Source: Atribacter laminatus
GTDB lineage: Bacteria; Atribacterota; Atribacteria; Atribacterales; Atribacteraceae
Reading direction: 5' to 3'
Assembly (NCBI RefSeq): GCF_015775515.1
Contig: NZ_CP065383.1
Coordinates: 2,170,001-2,234,000, forward strand
Length of the DNA stretch: 64,000 nucleotides
Part shown: in pieces, positions 26,259 to 35,084 of the stretch
Numbering within the stretch: the first letter of the stretch is position 1
Layout of the letters: the number at the start of each line of letters is the position of its first letter
The notes under the pieces: model-generated
What the model was told of the DNA's origin: nothing
The model's input: only the letters and a program-made list of their open reading frames with translations
The model's database searches: none
Position numbers and translations under genes: made by a program

Positions 26259-27557
26259 TTATAATTGACGTTTATCAACTACCCGGACAGCTTTTCCCTC
26301 GGTAGTGGGAAGCGTCCCTGGTTCAACTAAGATAATCTCTGGTGTAACTAATGTTTCGGAGCGAATTTCTGCTTGAATCCGTTCTCTTAATCTTTCCAAC
26401 TTGGGAAGGTCACCAATAAAGAGTTCGGGTTTGATTTCTATTTCGACTTTCATAGTATCCCGAAGATCTTTTCTCTCTAAAATGATGAGGTAATTTGAAC
26501 CAACCTCAGGGTTATTCATCAATACTTTATCGATTTGTATCGGAAAAATATTTACACCGTGATAAATAAACATATCATCGGTTCGTCCTTGGATTCGGGA
26601 GATTCGGTAGTGGGTTCTTCCACAGGGGCATGGTTCATCGATCCAATAAGCCAAATCTTTCGTTCGATAACGGAGTATTGGGGTGGCCTGTCGACTTAAA
26701 GTAGTGAGAATCATCTCTCCTAGTTCCCCAGCTGGACATGGCTCGAGAGTTTTTGGATTAACGATTTCTAAAATATAGGCATCTTCCCAAACGTGTAATC
26801 CATTCTGATAGGCGCACTCAAAAGCCACACCAGGACCGTTCATTTCAGACAAACCATAGGAATTAAATGCTTTAGATTGGTAAAGTTCCTCAATTCGTTG
26901 ACGGGTTTCTTCGCTGTGGGGTTCAGCTCCGATCAGCATTATCTTCAAGTTTAAATCTTGGGATGAATCTAAGCCTTCACTTTTAATAAGATTAGAAAGC
27001 AGGAGTGCATAGCTGGGTATAATATGTGTCACCGTCGTTTGAAAGTTTTTAAGAAACCAGATTTGACGTTTACTGTTGCCTGCTGCAATTGGGATTACCA
27101 AGGTACCGATTTTTTCGGCTCCATAATGCATTCCCAAGCCACCGGTAAAAAGACCATAACTCATCATGTTTTGAAAAATATCATTTTTCCGAACCCCCAC
27201 ACCATAGAGTGAGCGTGCTACTAAATTTGACCAAGAATCAATATCAGCAGCGGTATGATAAATAACCGTGGGAACGCCGGTTGTTCCAGAAGAAGAATGG
27301 AGACGAACGACTTGTTCCAGTGGCGTAGCCAAGAAACCGTAGGGAAATCCACTCCTTAGGTCTTCTTTGGTTGTGGGAGGGATGTTTTGCAAATCCTTAA
27401 GGGTTGATATTTTTTCTGGTTGGATGTGGAGTTTATCAAACAACTTCTTATAATAGGACGTTTTTGCCGCCTGTAGCACAGTTGCTTGTAACCGTTTTGA
27501 CTGTAATTGGGTCAATTGTTCTCGATCCATGGTTTCAATCTCTTTTTCCCAATACAA
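26259..27557 (-). CDS. paaK: Phenylacetate-CoA ligase
   Basis: AMP-forming ligase of arylacetates and CoA, ANL superfamily. Motifs: SSSGTTGVPT (P-loop), YGLSEMNGPG, and the C-terminal RTDDMFIYHGVNIFP with the final catalytic Lys in TTEGKAVRVVDKR. 432 residues, normal for PaaK. Starts with TTG with GAAGGTGAT 7 bp upstream. With iorAB, it could convert or recover phenylacetyl-CoA formed from phenylalanine; the direction of flux is inference. Confidence 0.92.
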   Translation of the reverse strand: MYWEKEIETMDREQLTQLQSKRLQATVLQAAKTSYYKKLFDKLHIQPEKISTLKDLQNIPPTTKEDLRSGFPYGFLATPLEQVVRLHSSSGTTGVPTVIYHTAADIDSWSNLVARSLYGVGVRKNDIFQNMMSYGLFTGGLGMHYGAEKIGTLVIPIAAGNSKRQIWFLKNFQTTVTHIIPSYALLLSNLIKSEGLDSSQDLNLKIMLIGAEPHSEETRQRIEELYQSKAFNSYGLSEMNGPGVAFECAYQNGLHVWEDAYILEIVNPKTLEPCPAGELGEMILTTLSRQATPILRYRTKDLAYWIDEPCPCGRTHYRISRIQGRTDDMFIYHGVNIFPIQIDKVLMNNPEVGSNYLIILERKDLRDTMKVEIEIKPELFIGDLPKLERLRERIQAEIRSETLVTPEIILVEPGTLPTTEGKAVRVVDKRQL

Positions 27558-27722
27558 TTGATATCACCTTCTTTTTTTCTTCTTCAAATGCTTATCCAAA
27601 TCAAGACGAATAAATTATTTCCTTCAACATTCAAAAACTAAAAAATAAAAAAGCTCATAGTATTTATATCACACTCAGGTTTAAATTTACCATGGAATAA
27701 TCATATTTTTACGAAAAAGCTT

Positions 27723-27731
27723 TGTTATAAT
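27723..27731 (+). promoter_or_regulatory. Extended -10 promoter upstream of ccdA
   Basis: TGTTATAAT provides an extended -10 element (TGn plus TATAAT at 27726-27731), 55 bp before the ccdA ATG. No convincing -35 hexamer is present, as is usual for this promoter class. Confidence 0.45.
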
Positions 27732-27786
27732 AGTAAGGACCATCAATTATCTTATTGGAAAAGCAGTCGGAAGCGAAGGTGCAGAT

Positions 27787-28509
27787 ATGGATATTCAATT
27801 AAATGGCTTGGTAAGTTTTTTAGCTGGTTTACTGTCTTTTTTATCCCCGTGTGTTTTAGGCATAGCCCCAGCCTATGTGAGTTATATCAGTGGAGTTGAG
27901 TCATTGGAAAAAGAACGCAAGAAAGTTTTTCTCCATACCATTCTTTTTGTGGTTGGATTTTCTCTGGTTTTCATATTCATGGGTATCGGTGCTTCTTTTT
28001 TAGGAACTTTTCTGATGAAATATAAAATATGGTTTAACCGAATAGCTGGTATTATAATTATTATTTTTGGTCTACAAATCTTGGGAGTTTTAAAAATTAA
28101 GATGTTTTATGCCGAAAAGAGAATTCAGCCCAAGAAAACTTGGGCAAAGATGAGAAGTCTGATATTGGGTATCACCTTTGGGTTGGGATGGACACCTTGT
28201 GTCGGTCCAATTTTAGGTTCCATCCTCCTGTATGTGTCGACTTTGGGGAATGTTCTTCAGGGAGGTATTTATTTGTCTTTTTATGCCCTTGGATTAGCTA
28301 TTCCCTTTATTTTATTGGGGATTGGTTGGGGATATATGATAAGTGCTCTTCGGACACTTCAAAAAAGAGGTCATATCATTGAAATAATTAGTGGAATCTT
28401 GCTGATTTTCTTGGGAGTCATATTGATGTTTGACCAAATGGATGCGTTCATGACTTTTTTGGGATTAGGGAATCTGGTTCCTGGTGAAAGCTTATTTATG
28501 AACCAATAA
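27787..28509 (+). CDS. ccdA: Cytochrome c biogenesis protein CcdA
   Basis: Thiol-disulfide electron carrier across the membrane, DsbD-gamma/CcdA family. Six hydrophobic spans with the two key cysteines, C22 in FLSPCV and C138 in GWTPCVGP. 240 residues, typical. No cytochrome c maturation or thioredoxin-like genes are adjacent, so here it may feed reducing power to another extracytoplasmic thiol system. First gene of a probable three-gene operon with the ParB-like and Ca2+-ATPase genes. Confidence 0.92.
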   Translation: MDIQLNGLVSFLAGLLSFLSPCVLGIAPAYVSYISGVESLEKERKKVFLHTILFVVGFSLVFIFMGIGASFLGTFLMKYKIWFNRIAGIIIIIFGLQILGVLKIKMFYAEKRIQPKKTWAKMRSLILGITFGLGWTPCVGPILGSILLYVSTLGNVLQGGIYLSFYALGLAIPFILLGIGWGYMISALRTLQKRGHIIEIISGILLIFLGVILMFDQMDAFMTFLGLGNLVPGESLFMNQ

Positions 28510-28536
28510 CAGAAAGAATGAAGGGGTTTTATCGTA

Positions 28537-29337
28537 ATGAGAGCTCAACCGGTTAAAGGGTTTGGAGTTGTCTCAAAAAAATTGAATTTATCGAACCGAG
28601 CCTATCGGGGAATTCACGCTATTCAGGTAAAGAATATTGTTGGAAGTGTGGGTCGAGTACAGGACCTTTTAAGTGGATTTAAATTGAAAAATCCCGATGT
28701 TCGGTATTATCGATTAAGAAAAATTATGGAAAAAGGTGATGTTGTTCCCCCCATAATTGTGTATAAAGTTGGTAATGAATATTATGTTTTGGATGGAAAT
28801 CATCGAGTGGCAATTGCCAAAGAACTTGGTGTAGAGTTCATTGATGCCGAGGTAATTGAGTTTTTCCCAAGCGAAAGAAAAGAAAGCCGAACTCTTAGGA
28901 AAAAGAGAATTGAGTTTGAAAACCTAACCGGATTGAAAGGAATCGACTTAACCGAACCTCGTCATTATGATACATTTATTAACTATATCCATGACTATGC
29001 TCAACGAATGGAGTTATTTCTCAAGAGAAAAGTTGCCATAAATGAAGCTGCTTTGAATTGGTTCCTTTCGGTCTATACACCTGCAGTTCAGTGTATTGTA
29101 GAAAAAGGCTTAGAGGATGTATACCAGGGGAAAACCTTAGGTGATATTTTTTGTTTTATTCTTGACTATAAATGGTATAAAAGTCAAAAAGAGGGCTATG
29201 ATATTGGCTTTGACAATGCAATGCAGGGTTTTATTGAGGAAATTTTAGGAAAAGATGAACCTGAAGAGAAGAAATCCTTGATAGAAAAATTCGAGGGCTT
29301 GTTGGAGGAGGTTTTACCGTGGATCAAAAAGGAATAA
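28537..29337 (+). CDS. ParB/sulfiredoxin-fold protein of unknown function
   Basis: The N-terminal ~110 residues match the ParB/Srx fold: RVQDLLSGFKL, PPIIVYKVGNEYYVLDGNHRVAIAKELG, with DGNHR as the nucleotide-loop motif. The C-terminal ~150 residues are helical and unknown to me (somewhat like DUF4032-type proteins). There is no DNA-binding KorB/HTH region, so it is not a chromosome-partition ParB. Related folds act as free-serine kinases or NTPases. 266 residues. Overlaps the downstream Ca2+-ATPase start by 19 bp, so the two are translationally coupled. Confidence 0.7.
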   Translation: MRAQPVKGFGVVSKKLNLSNRAYRGIHAIQVKNIVGSVGRVQDLLSGFKLKNPDVRYYRLRKIMEKGDVVPPIIVYKVGNEYYVLDGNHRVAIAKELGVEFIDAEVIEFFPSERKESRTLRKKRIEFENLTGLKGIDLTEPRHYDTFINYIHDYAQRMELFLKRKVAINEAALNWFLSVYTPAVQCIVEKGLEDVYQGKTLGDIFCFILDYKWYKSQKEGYDIGFDNAMQGFIEEILGKDEPEEKKSLIEKFEGLLEEVLPWIKKE

Positions 29338-31952
29338 ACTGGCATACACTTACGTCTCAGGCAGTCATCCAGCAACTTAAAACTGACTTTGAAAAAGGCA
29401 TAGGAACTGAAGAAGCTCAAAAAAGGCTCATCGATAATGGTCGAAATGCTCTTCCTACTGGGAAAAGAAAAACCATTTTAGGGATGTTTATCGACCAATT
29501 TAAAGACTTTTTAATCCTTATCTTAGTTGCAGCTGCAGTTATCTCGGGTTTGTTGGGCGAAACCACCGATGCAACGGTTATTATTGTCATATTAATCATA
29601 AATGCTGTTTTAGGAGTTAGTCAAGAAAGAAAAGCTAGTAAAGCGTTGGATGCTTTAAAAAAAATGTCGGTTCCCGAGTGTGATGTAATTCGCGATGGAT
29701 CGTTACAAAAAATATCATCAGAAGAATTAGTTCCTGGTGATATTATCCTCCTTCATGAAGGTGATTATATACCAGCTGATTTACGGTTGATTGAAGCATA
29801 TAACTTACGTGTTGATGAAGCGAGCCTTACCGGCGAATCTGTACCAGTTGAAAAAGTAATTGAACCAGTGGCGGATGATCTACCCATTGCTGATCGGATT
29901 AATATGGCCTATTCAGGAACTATTGTCGCCTATGGTCGTGCCAAAGGAGTTGTTACCGAAACCGGACTGAATCGGGAAATAGGGAAAATAGCTCAATTAT
30001 TAGAAAAAGAAGAAGAAGTCATTACCCCTCTTCAGAAACGCTTAGCCGGCCTGGGAAAGCTGTTAGGATATTTAACTTTAATCGTTTGTGGAGTGGTTTT
30101 CGTAGTTGGAATCATCCGAGGGGAGCAAACTTTTGACATGTTTATGACCGCAGTAAGTTTAGCAGTAGCCGCAATTCCAGAAGGTCTTCCAGCCATAGTA
30201 ACCATAGTACTTGCTTTGGGTGTCACGCGCATGAGTCAACGTAATGCCATAATTCGCAAACTACCTGCAGTTGAGACCTTGGGAAGTGCTACCGTGATTT
30301 GCACCGATAAAACCGGAACCTTAACCCAGAACCAAATGACTGTTCAAGAAGTTTTTCAAATGAATGACGAGGAGAAAGAGGCTCAGGTACAAGCTTTTTT
30401 ACCCAGCGAAGTCCTTATTAAAATCGGAGTTCTTTGCAATGATAGCTCAATTGCCAAAGATAATGGTAAAGTACAGCGCTTCGGTGATCCAACTGAGTTG
30501 GCTTTAGTCGAGTTGGCTGAAAAGAATGGCTATTCCGCGGAAAAGATTAGACAGGATTTTCCTCGTTTGGACGAAGTCCCTTTTGATTCGAAACGAAAAA
30601 TGATGTCAACCCTTCATGAGTTCAATGGGAAAAAAAGAATTTTAGTGAAAGGTGCCCCAGATGTTTTAATTAATCGTTGTAGTTCTTATCAAGAAGGAGA
30701 TCAAAAACATCCTCTTGGAGAAGAAGAAAAACAACTCATTCTAAGCACGATTGAAGAAATGGCCGGGAAAGCTTTGCGAGTTTTAGCTTTTGCCGAAAAA
30801 GAAATGCCGGATAAAAAGAAAATCAGCCAGGAAGATGAAGTCGATCTCAATTTTTATGGCTTAGTAGGCATGATTGATCCTCCTCGTCCGGAAGTAAGGC
30901 AAGCTTTGGAAGAAGCCAATAGCGCCGGAATTGAAACAATTATGATTACCGGAGACAATCTCCTCACCGCGAAAACCATTGCCCAGGACTTGGGATTACT
31001 TCAATCCGGAGATGAAGCCATCACAGGTCAAGAGATGGAAAAGCTTTCTCAAGAAACCCTAATGGAAAAGATCAAACAACTTCGAGTATTTGCTCGGGTA
31101 TGGCCGGAACAAAAGTTAAATATTGTTGAAGCTCTTCAAAAGAACCATGAAGTAGTAGCTATGACTGGTGATGGAGTGAATGATGCGCCAGCTTTGAAAA
31201 AGGCTGATATTGGTGTAGCAATGGGTATCACCGGAACCGATGTTGCCAAAGAAGTGGCCGATGTTGTTTTAATGGATGATAACTTTGCTACCATTGTTAA
31301 GGCGATTGAGGAAGGGAGAGTCATTTTTGATAATATCAGGAAATTCGTCATGTATCTTTTAGCCTGTAATATCGGTGAAATATTTGCTATTTTTATACCG
31401 ATATTAATTGGGTTGCATCGTCCTCTGGTTCCAGTTCAAATACTGCTTATTAACTTAGTAACCGATGGTTTGCCAGCAATGGCACTGGGAGTTGACAGTC
31501 CAGAACCAGATATTATGATGAGAAAACCTCGTAACCCCAAGGAAGGGATTCTCAATCCACAATCCATGAAAATTATCCTCTTTAATTCGGTATTTATTGC
31601 TATTTCGGTCATCATCGCCTTTGTTACCGGAACATCGATGGGTGGAATTGAAACTGGTCGAACCATGGCATTTGTCACTCTGGCGTTTTCAGAACTCCTT
31701 CGAGCTTATAGTTTTCGCTCAGAGAAAAGAAATTTTTGGCAGATTAATCTCCGTTCCAACCTCTATCTCATTGAAGCTGCATTACTATCAGCAGCCATTG
31801 TTTTAATCACCGTAATCGTTCCTTCGGCGGCTCGAGTGTTTTCTAACGTTCAGCTTAATGGATTGGAATGGATGTATACAATAATATTTTCTTTCATTTC
31901 ATTTTTTGCTTACGAAATCTGGAAAATCTGGGATAAAAATCGTCATCCTTAA
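29319..31952 (+). CDS. P-type calcium-transporting ATPase (SERCA-like)
   Basis: P2A-type ATPase exporting Ca2+ from the cytoplasm. Visible: N-terminal cation-ATPase domain, actuator loop TGES, phosphorylation site DKTGTLT (Asp 330), KGAPD nucleotide motif, TGDGVNDAPAL hinge, and ten membrane spans. Ca2+ ligands of SERCA site II are conserved: VAAIPEGLP (E309 equivalent, here E288), ACNIGE, and NLVTDGLPA. 877 residues, full length, GTG start behind GGAGGAGG inside the preceding gene. Downstream lies only a repeat region. Confidence 0.93.
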   Translation: MDQKGINWHTLTSQAVIQQLKTDFEKGIGTEEAQKRLIDNGRNALPTGKRKTILGMFIDQFKDFLILILVAAAVISGLLGETTDATVIIVILIINAVLGVSQERKASKALDALKKMSVPECDVIRDGSLQKISSEELVPGDIILLHEGDYIPADLRLIEAYNLRVDEASLTGESVPVEKVIEPVADDLPIADRINMAYSGTIVAYGRAKGVVTETGLNREIGKIAQLLEKEEEVITPLQKRLAGLGKLLGYLTLIVCGVVFVVGIIRGEQTFDMFMTAVSLAVAAIPEGLPAIVTIVLALGVTRMSQRNAIIRKLPAVETLGSATVICTDKTGTLTQNQMTVQEVFQMNDEEKEAQVQAFLPSEVLIKIGVLCNDSSIAKDNGKVQRFGDPTELALVELAEKNGYSAEKIRQDFPRLDEVPFDSKRKMMSTLHEFNGKKRILVKGAPDVLINRCSSYQEGDQKHPLGEEEKQLILSTIEEMAGKALRVLAFAEKEMPDKKKISQEDEVDLNFYGLVGMIDPPRPEVRQALEEANSAGIETIMITGDNLLTAKTIAQDLGLLQSGDEAITGQEMEKLSQETLMEKIKQLRVFARVWPEQKLNIVEALQKNHEVVAMTGDGVNDAPALKKADIGVAMGITGTDVAKEVADVVLMDDNFATIVKAIEEGRVIFDNIRKFVMYLLACNIGEIFAIFIPILIGLHRPLVPVQILLINLVTDGLPAMALGVDSPEPDIMMRKPRNPKEGILNPQSMKIILFNSVFIAISVIIAFVTGTSMGGIETGRTMAFVTLAFSELLRAYSFRSEKRNFWQINLRSNLYLIEAALLSAAIVLITVIVPSAARVFSNVQLNGLEWMYTIIFSFISFFAYEIWKIWDKNRHP

Positions 31953-32669
31953 TAAGAAGATCGCAGGTAAATTTTTAATAATAACTTTTTTTAAACGTCA
32001 TTGCGAGGAGTCGGAGTTCCTTCTCCAGAAGGTGAGGATGAGGGTGAAAGCCCAGGATGAGATCCTGGTTAGTTGCTCTAAAAGAATTCCCTTAAAAAAC
32101 GTTTCGGTATTTTCAGGATAGACCCTCATGCTGCTCTTAGCAGCACCAGATGTGGATGAAAATACCTATCTAAATCCGTCATTGCGAGGAGCGTCTTGTG
32201 CGACGTGGCAATCTCTACCATCCACTTAGTCATTCTGAGGAGTCCGGTGTTTTTGCCGGACGACGTAAGAATCTCATCATTTAAAGTATTTATGAAGAAA
32301 AAACTTAAAAGATGAGATCCTCACGCCCTCAAAAAGCGAGGGCTCAGGATGACCGATTAAAGGCACACCCCCCTTTATCCCCCCTCAATGGGGGAATTTA
32401 TAAGATGGTATTTTCAGGATAGACAGTGTCATGCTGCCTATCAGAACCATATGAAGATGAAAAACCAATGATTCGACATGCCATGGCATGTTGCTACATT
32501 AAATAGTGACTGGGTATTATGAATTGTCGCTCCCCCTTTTTTTAATTCTTTTGTAGGGGCTAAATTTATCATACCTGCAAATTGATAAACAGGATAATAA
32601 CTATTAAAAAATCAAAAGATAAAATTACCATACCAGGTAACCATAAGAAAACAAAGGAGGTAAAGAAAG
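31953..32669. repeat. Repeat-rich intergenic region
   Basis: About 715 bp with no credible gene. Contains CATTGCGAGGAG (about 31999), a diverged block, the second copy of the exact inverted repeat (32154-32422, tail from 32111), then a third, reverse-oriented, degraded copy of the palindrome module with CGACATGCCATGGCATG at 32474-32490, and a TTTTGTAGGGGCTAAATTTATCAT block. An open frame of about 70 codons here is translated repeat and not credible as a gene. Confidence 0.7.
32154..32422 (-). repeat. Exact 269-bp inverted repeat, right copy
   Basis: Reverse complement of 18651-18919 with no difference found by eye. The adjoining stretch 32111-32153 is similar to 18920-18960 with three substitutions and a short indel. 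The two copies bracket about 13.2 kb. Confidence 0.9.
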
Positions 32670-33152
32670 TTGGAAATTGAACTTATCACCTTAGAAAATC
32701 CCAAACTCTATAATTTTATATTAGGGCAAACTCATTTTATAAAAAGCGTCGAAGATATTTATGAAACAGTTATTGGTTCATCTCCATCGATTAAATTTGG
32801 CTTGGCTTTCTGTGAGGCTTCTGGCCTCTGCTTGGTTCGTTGTGAAGGCAATGATGCCGAACTTATCGATTTAGCTACTAAAAACGCTCAGAAATTGGGT
32901 TGCGGTCATAGTTTTATTCTTTTTCTAAAGGATGGATATCCAATCAATATTTTAAATGCTTTGAAAATGGTTCCTGAAGTTTGCAGGATATTTTGTGCAT
33001 CAGCTAACCCTTGTGAGATTGTAGTCGCACGTTCTCAACAAGGGAATGGAATTATGGGAGTTATCGATGGTTTTCCACCCAAAGGAGTAGAAAGCGAAAA
33101 AGATAAAATTGAACGCCAGGAACTTCTCCAAAAGTTTGGATATAAACGGTAA
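32670..33152 (+). CDS. Adenosine-specific kinase family protein (PF04008-like)
   Basis: Compact 160-residue protein of the 'adenosine specific kinase' family known mainly from archaea and thermophiles. Conserved blocks: LILGQTHFIKSVEDIYE, IKFGLAFCEASGLCLVR, PINILNALKMVPEVCRIFCASANP and GNGIMGVIDGFPPKGVE. Its activity is poorly characterised; the family name comes from a structural/ligand study as far as I recall. TTG start with AAAGGAGG 9 bp upstream. Followed 28 bp later by the nitroreductase gene. Confidence 0.85.
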   Translation: MEIELITLENPKLYNFILGQTHFIKSVEDIYETVIGSSPSIKFGLAFCEASGLCLVRCEGNDAELIDLATKNAQKLGCGHSFILFLKDGYPINILNALKMVPEVCRIFCASANPCEIVVARSQQGNGIMGVIDGFPPKGVESEKDKIERQELLQKFGYKR

Positions 33153-33180
33153 TAAATAGTGTGATGAAAGGAGAGGAAGT

Positions 33181-33678
33181 ATGAATGCGATAGAAGTATT
33201 AAAAGCCAGACGTTCAATCCGTCGTTATCTGAGCAAAACTGTTGAAAAAGAAAAAATTGAAATTATAATCGATTGTGCTCGTTTAGCCCCAACTGCGATC
33301 AACATTCAGCCCTGGGAATTCATTGTTTTAACTGATAATAAAATAAAAAAAGCCGTAGCAGAAGCAACTGATCATGGAAAATTTATACAAGATGCACCAG
33401 TTGCTATTATTGTTATATGTAAAAATGTAAAATATTTTCTAGAAGATGGTTGCGCAGCGACAACCAACATTTTAAATGCAGCATATGCGTTGGGTTTGGG
33501 AGCTTGCTGGATTGCGGGAGATAAAAAACCTTATGCAAATAAGATCCTTGAGCTTATACAAGCACCAAAAGAATACCAGCTGGTGAGCCTCATTTCCTTG
33601 GGATACCCTCTGAAAGCTACTTTAGATAACCAGATGAAAAGACCACTTAACGAGGTCATTCACTGGGAAACATTTTAA
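33181..33678 (+). CDS. Nitroreductase family protein
   Basis: FMN-dependent oxidoreductase. The N-terminal RRSIRRYLSKTVEKEKI and the LAPTAINIQPWEFIVL segment are the usual FMN-binding signatures, with GLGACWIAGD near the C-terminus. 165 residues, the short form without an Fe-S domain. Substrate unknown; such proteins reduce quinones, nitro compounds or flavins. In a run of four small same-strand genes with short spacers. Confidence 0.87.
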   Translation: MNAIEVLKARRSIRRYLSKTVEKEKIEIIIDCARLAPTAINIQPWEFIVLTDNKIKKAVAEATDHGKFIQDAPVAIIVICKNVKYFLEDGCAATTNILNAAYALGLGACWIAGDKKPYANKILELIQAPKEYQLVSLISLGYPLKATLDNQMKRPLNEVIHWETF

Positions 33679-33696
33679 CCATGGGAGTTAAAGGCT

Positions 33697-34176
33697 ATGA
33701 AAATAGGGATACTTTCTGATTCTCACGATGCTTTGGGGAAAATTCGAAATGCAGTTCAAATTTTCCGGGAAAAAAAAGTTGATGGAATCATTCATGGTGG
33801 AGATTTTGTAGCACCCTTTTCGGTGGCAATATTAGCTGAATTACCAATTCCCTGGTGGGGCGTATTGGGAAATAATGATGGTGAAGTTGTGGGGATATTT
33901 CAGAAGTCAAAAGGATTAGTCCGCTCCTACTATCAAGAAATAGAAGTCGATTGTTATCGGATTTGGGTTTCTCACTACTATCATCCAGCCGAACTGGCTT
34001 TTCAATCGGGGAAATATGACTTATCAATTTTTGGTCATACCCATGAAAAAAAGATACAGGAAGAAAAAGGTCGATTCTTGTTGAACCCTGGGGAGTGTTG
34101 TGGCCTCCTTACTGGAGTGGCTTCGGTTGCCATATTTGATTTAATGAAAAAAGAAGTCGAATTTCTAGAAATTTAA
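33697..34176 (+). CDS. YfcE/MJ0936-type metallophosphoesterase
   Basis: Di-metal phosphodiesterase. All five metal-binding motifs are in place: D8 and H10 (LSDSH), HGGDF (Asp 36), GNND (about 58-61), the HYYH segment, and GHTHEKK. 159 residues, the minimal family size. Family members hydrolyse phosphodiesters including cyclic nucleotides in vitro; the natural role is unclear. Starts 18 bp after the nitroreductase gene. Confidence 0.88.
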   Translation: MKIGILSDSHDALGKIRNAVQIFREKKVDGIIHGGDFVAPFSVAILAELPIPWWGVLGNNDGEVVGIFQKSKGLVRSYYQEIEVDCYRIWVSHYYHPAELAFQSGKYDLSIFGHTHEKKIQEEKGRFLLNPGECCGLLTGVASVAIFDLMKKEVEFLEI

Positions 34177-34252
34177 TTATTCTGGAATGAATAATGATCT
34201 CTTTTGTTTTATTGGATAGTAGGGTTCTCCCCATCTATCCGAATGTTGTGAA

Positions 34253-34281
34253 TTGAAAAAATGTAAAAAAACGTATATTAT
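34253..34281 (+). promoter_or_regulatory. Sigma-70-type promoter upstream of phoU
   Basis: TTGAAA (34253-34258), 17-bp spacer, TATTAT (34276-34281). The predicted start near 34288 gives a leader of about 125 nt. No obvious Pho-box direct repeats were seen. Confidence 0.55.
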
Positions 34282-34414
34282 GCTTATAACCTTATTAAAT
34301 TGAGTTATTCAATCAATAATTGGTTTAAATCACAATCGATGAGATGGTGAGATAATTAGAATAAAGCACCTGGGATGATTTACGGTGGAAAATATTATTT
34401 CGGGAGGAGAACCA

Positions 34415-35077
34415 ATGGAGATAATTCGAGGTCATTTTACCCGTCAGCTAAGAGAGGTCCAGGAAGATTTGGTAAATATGACCCAGGCTGCTAAAAAGAT
34501 GTTACAAATGTCGATTGAATCGCTTCAAGAAAGAGATGTAGCCAAAGCAAAAGAAGTTATTGCACTGGATGATATCGTTGATTCATATAATTATAAGATA
34601 GAAGACAAATGTCTGAGAATGATTGCTCTCCAACAACCAGTAGCTAAAGATTTACGAGTTATAGCTGCTGTAATGAAGATTATAACCGACGTAGAAAGAA
34701 TTGGTGATTATTCGATTGATATTGCCAAATTCAGTATCCGACTTGCCGATAAGCCACTTTTTAAACCGCTTATCGATGTCCCAAAAATGGCAGATATCGT
34801 CGTAAAAATGTTGGAAGAAACCTCGGCAACTTTTATTCAGAAAGATTTAAATGTAGTTCAAAAAGTTGTTGAAGATGATGATAAAGTTGATACCCTATAT
34901 CGAGCGGTTCATGAGGAAGTTGTCAATTTCATTGAAAAAGACCCTTCAGTTACTAGGCAAGCGATTTGGATTCTTATGATCGCCCGTTATCTGGAAAGGA
35001 TTGGTGACCATATTACCAATATAACTGAACGGATTTATTATATGGAAACTGGTGAAATGATTGAACTTCACCAATAA
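34415..35077 (+). CDS. phoU: Phosphate uptake regulator PhoU
   Basis: Negative modulator of phosphate uptake and phosphate two-component signalling. Two three-helix repeats are visible, each with the metal-binding E/DxxxD pattern: KIITDVERIGDYSIDIA and MIARYLERIGDHITNITER. 220 residues. The ATG at 34415 is preferred over a GTG at 34385 because GGGAGGAG sits 7 bp before it. No pst transporter or phoB/R genes are adjacent; instead a stand-alone pyruvate-kinase C-domain protein follows 7 bp downstream. Confidence 0.92.
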   Translation: MEIIRGHFTRQLREVQEDLVNMTQAAKKMLQMSIESLQERDVAKAKEVIALDDIVDSYNYKIEDKCLRMIALQQPVAKDLRVIAAVMKIITDVERIGDYSIDIAKFSIRLADKPLFKPLIDVPKMADIVVKMLEETSATFIQKDLNVVQKVVEDDDKVDTLYRAVHEEVVNFIEKDPSVTRQAIWILMIARYLERIGDHITNITERIYYMETGEMIELHQ

Positions 35078-35084
35078 GAACGAA

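Noticed and set aside
28537-29337. ParB-like gene as chromosome-partition ParB
   Set aside because: There is no parA neighbour, no HTH DNA-binding domain and no parS-like sites seen; only the Srx/ParB N-terminal fold is shared.
31906-32121. A 71-codon open frame after the Ca2+-ATPase gene
   Set aside because: It overlaps the ATPase end and runs through dispersed repeat modules; no ribosome site or protein-like pattern.
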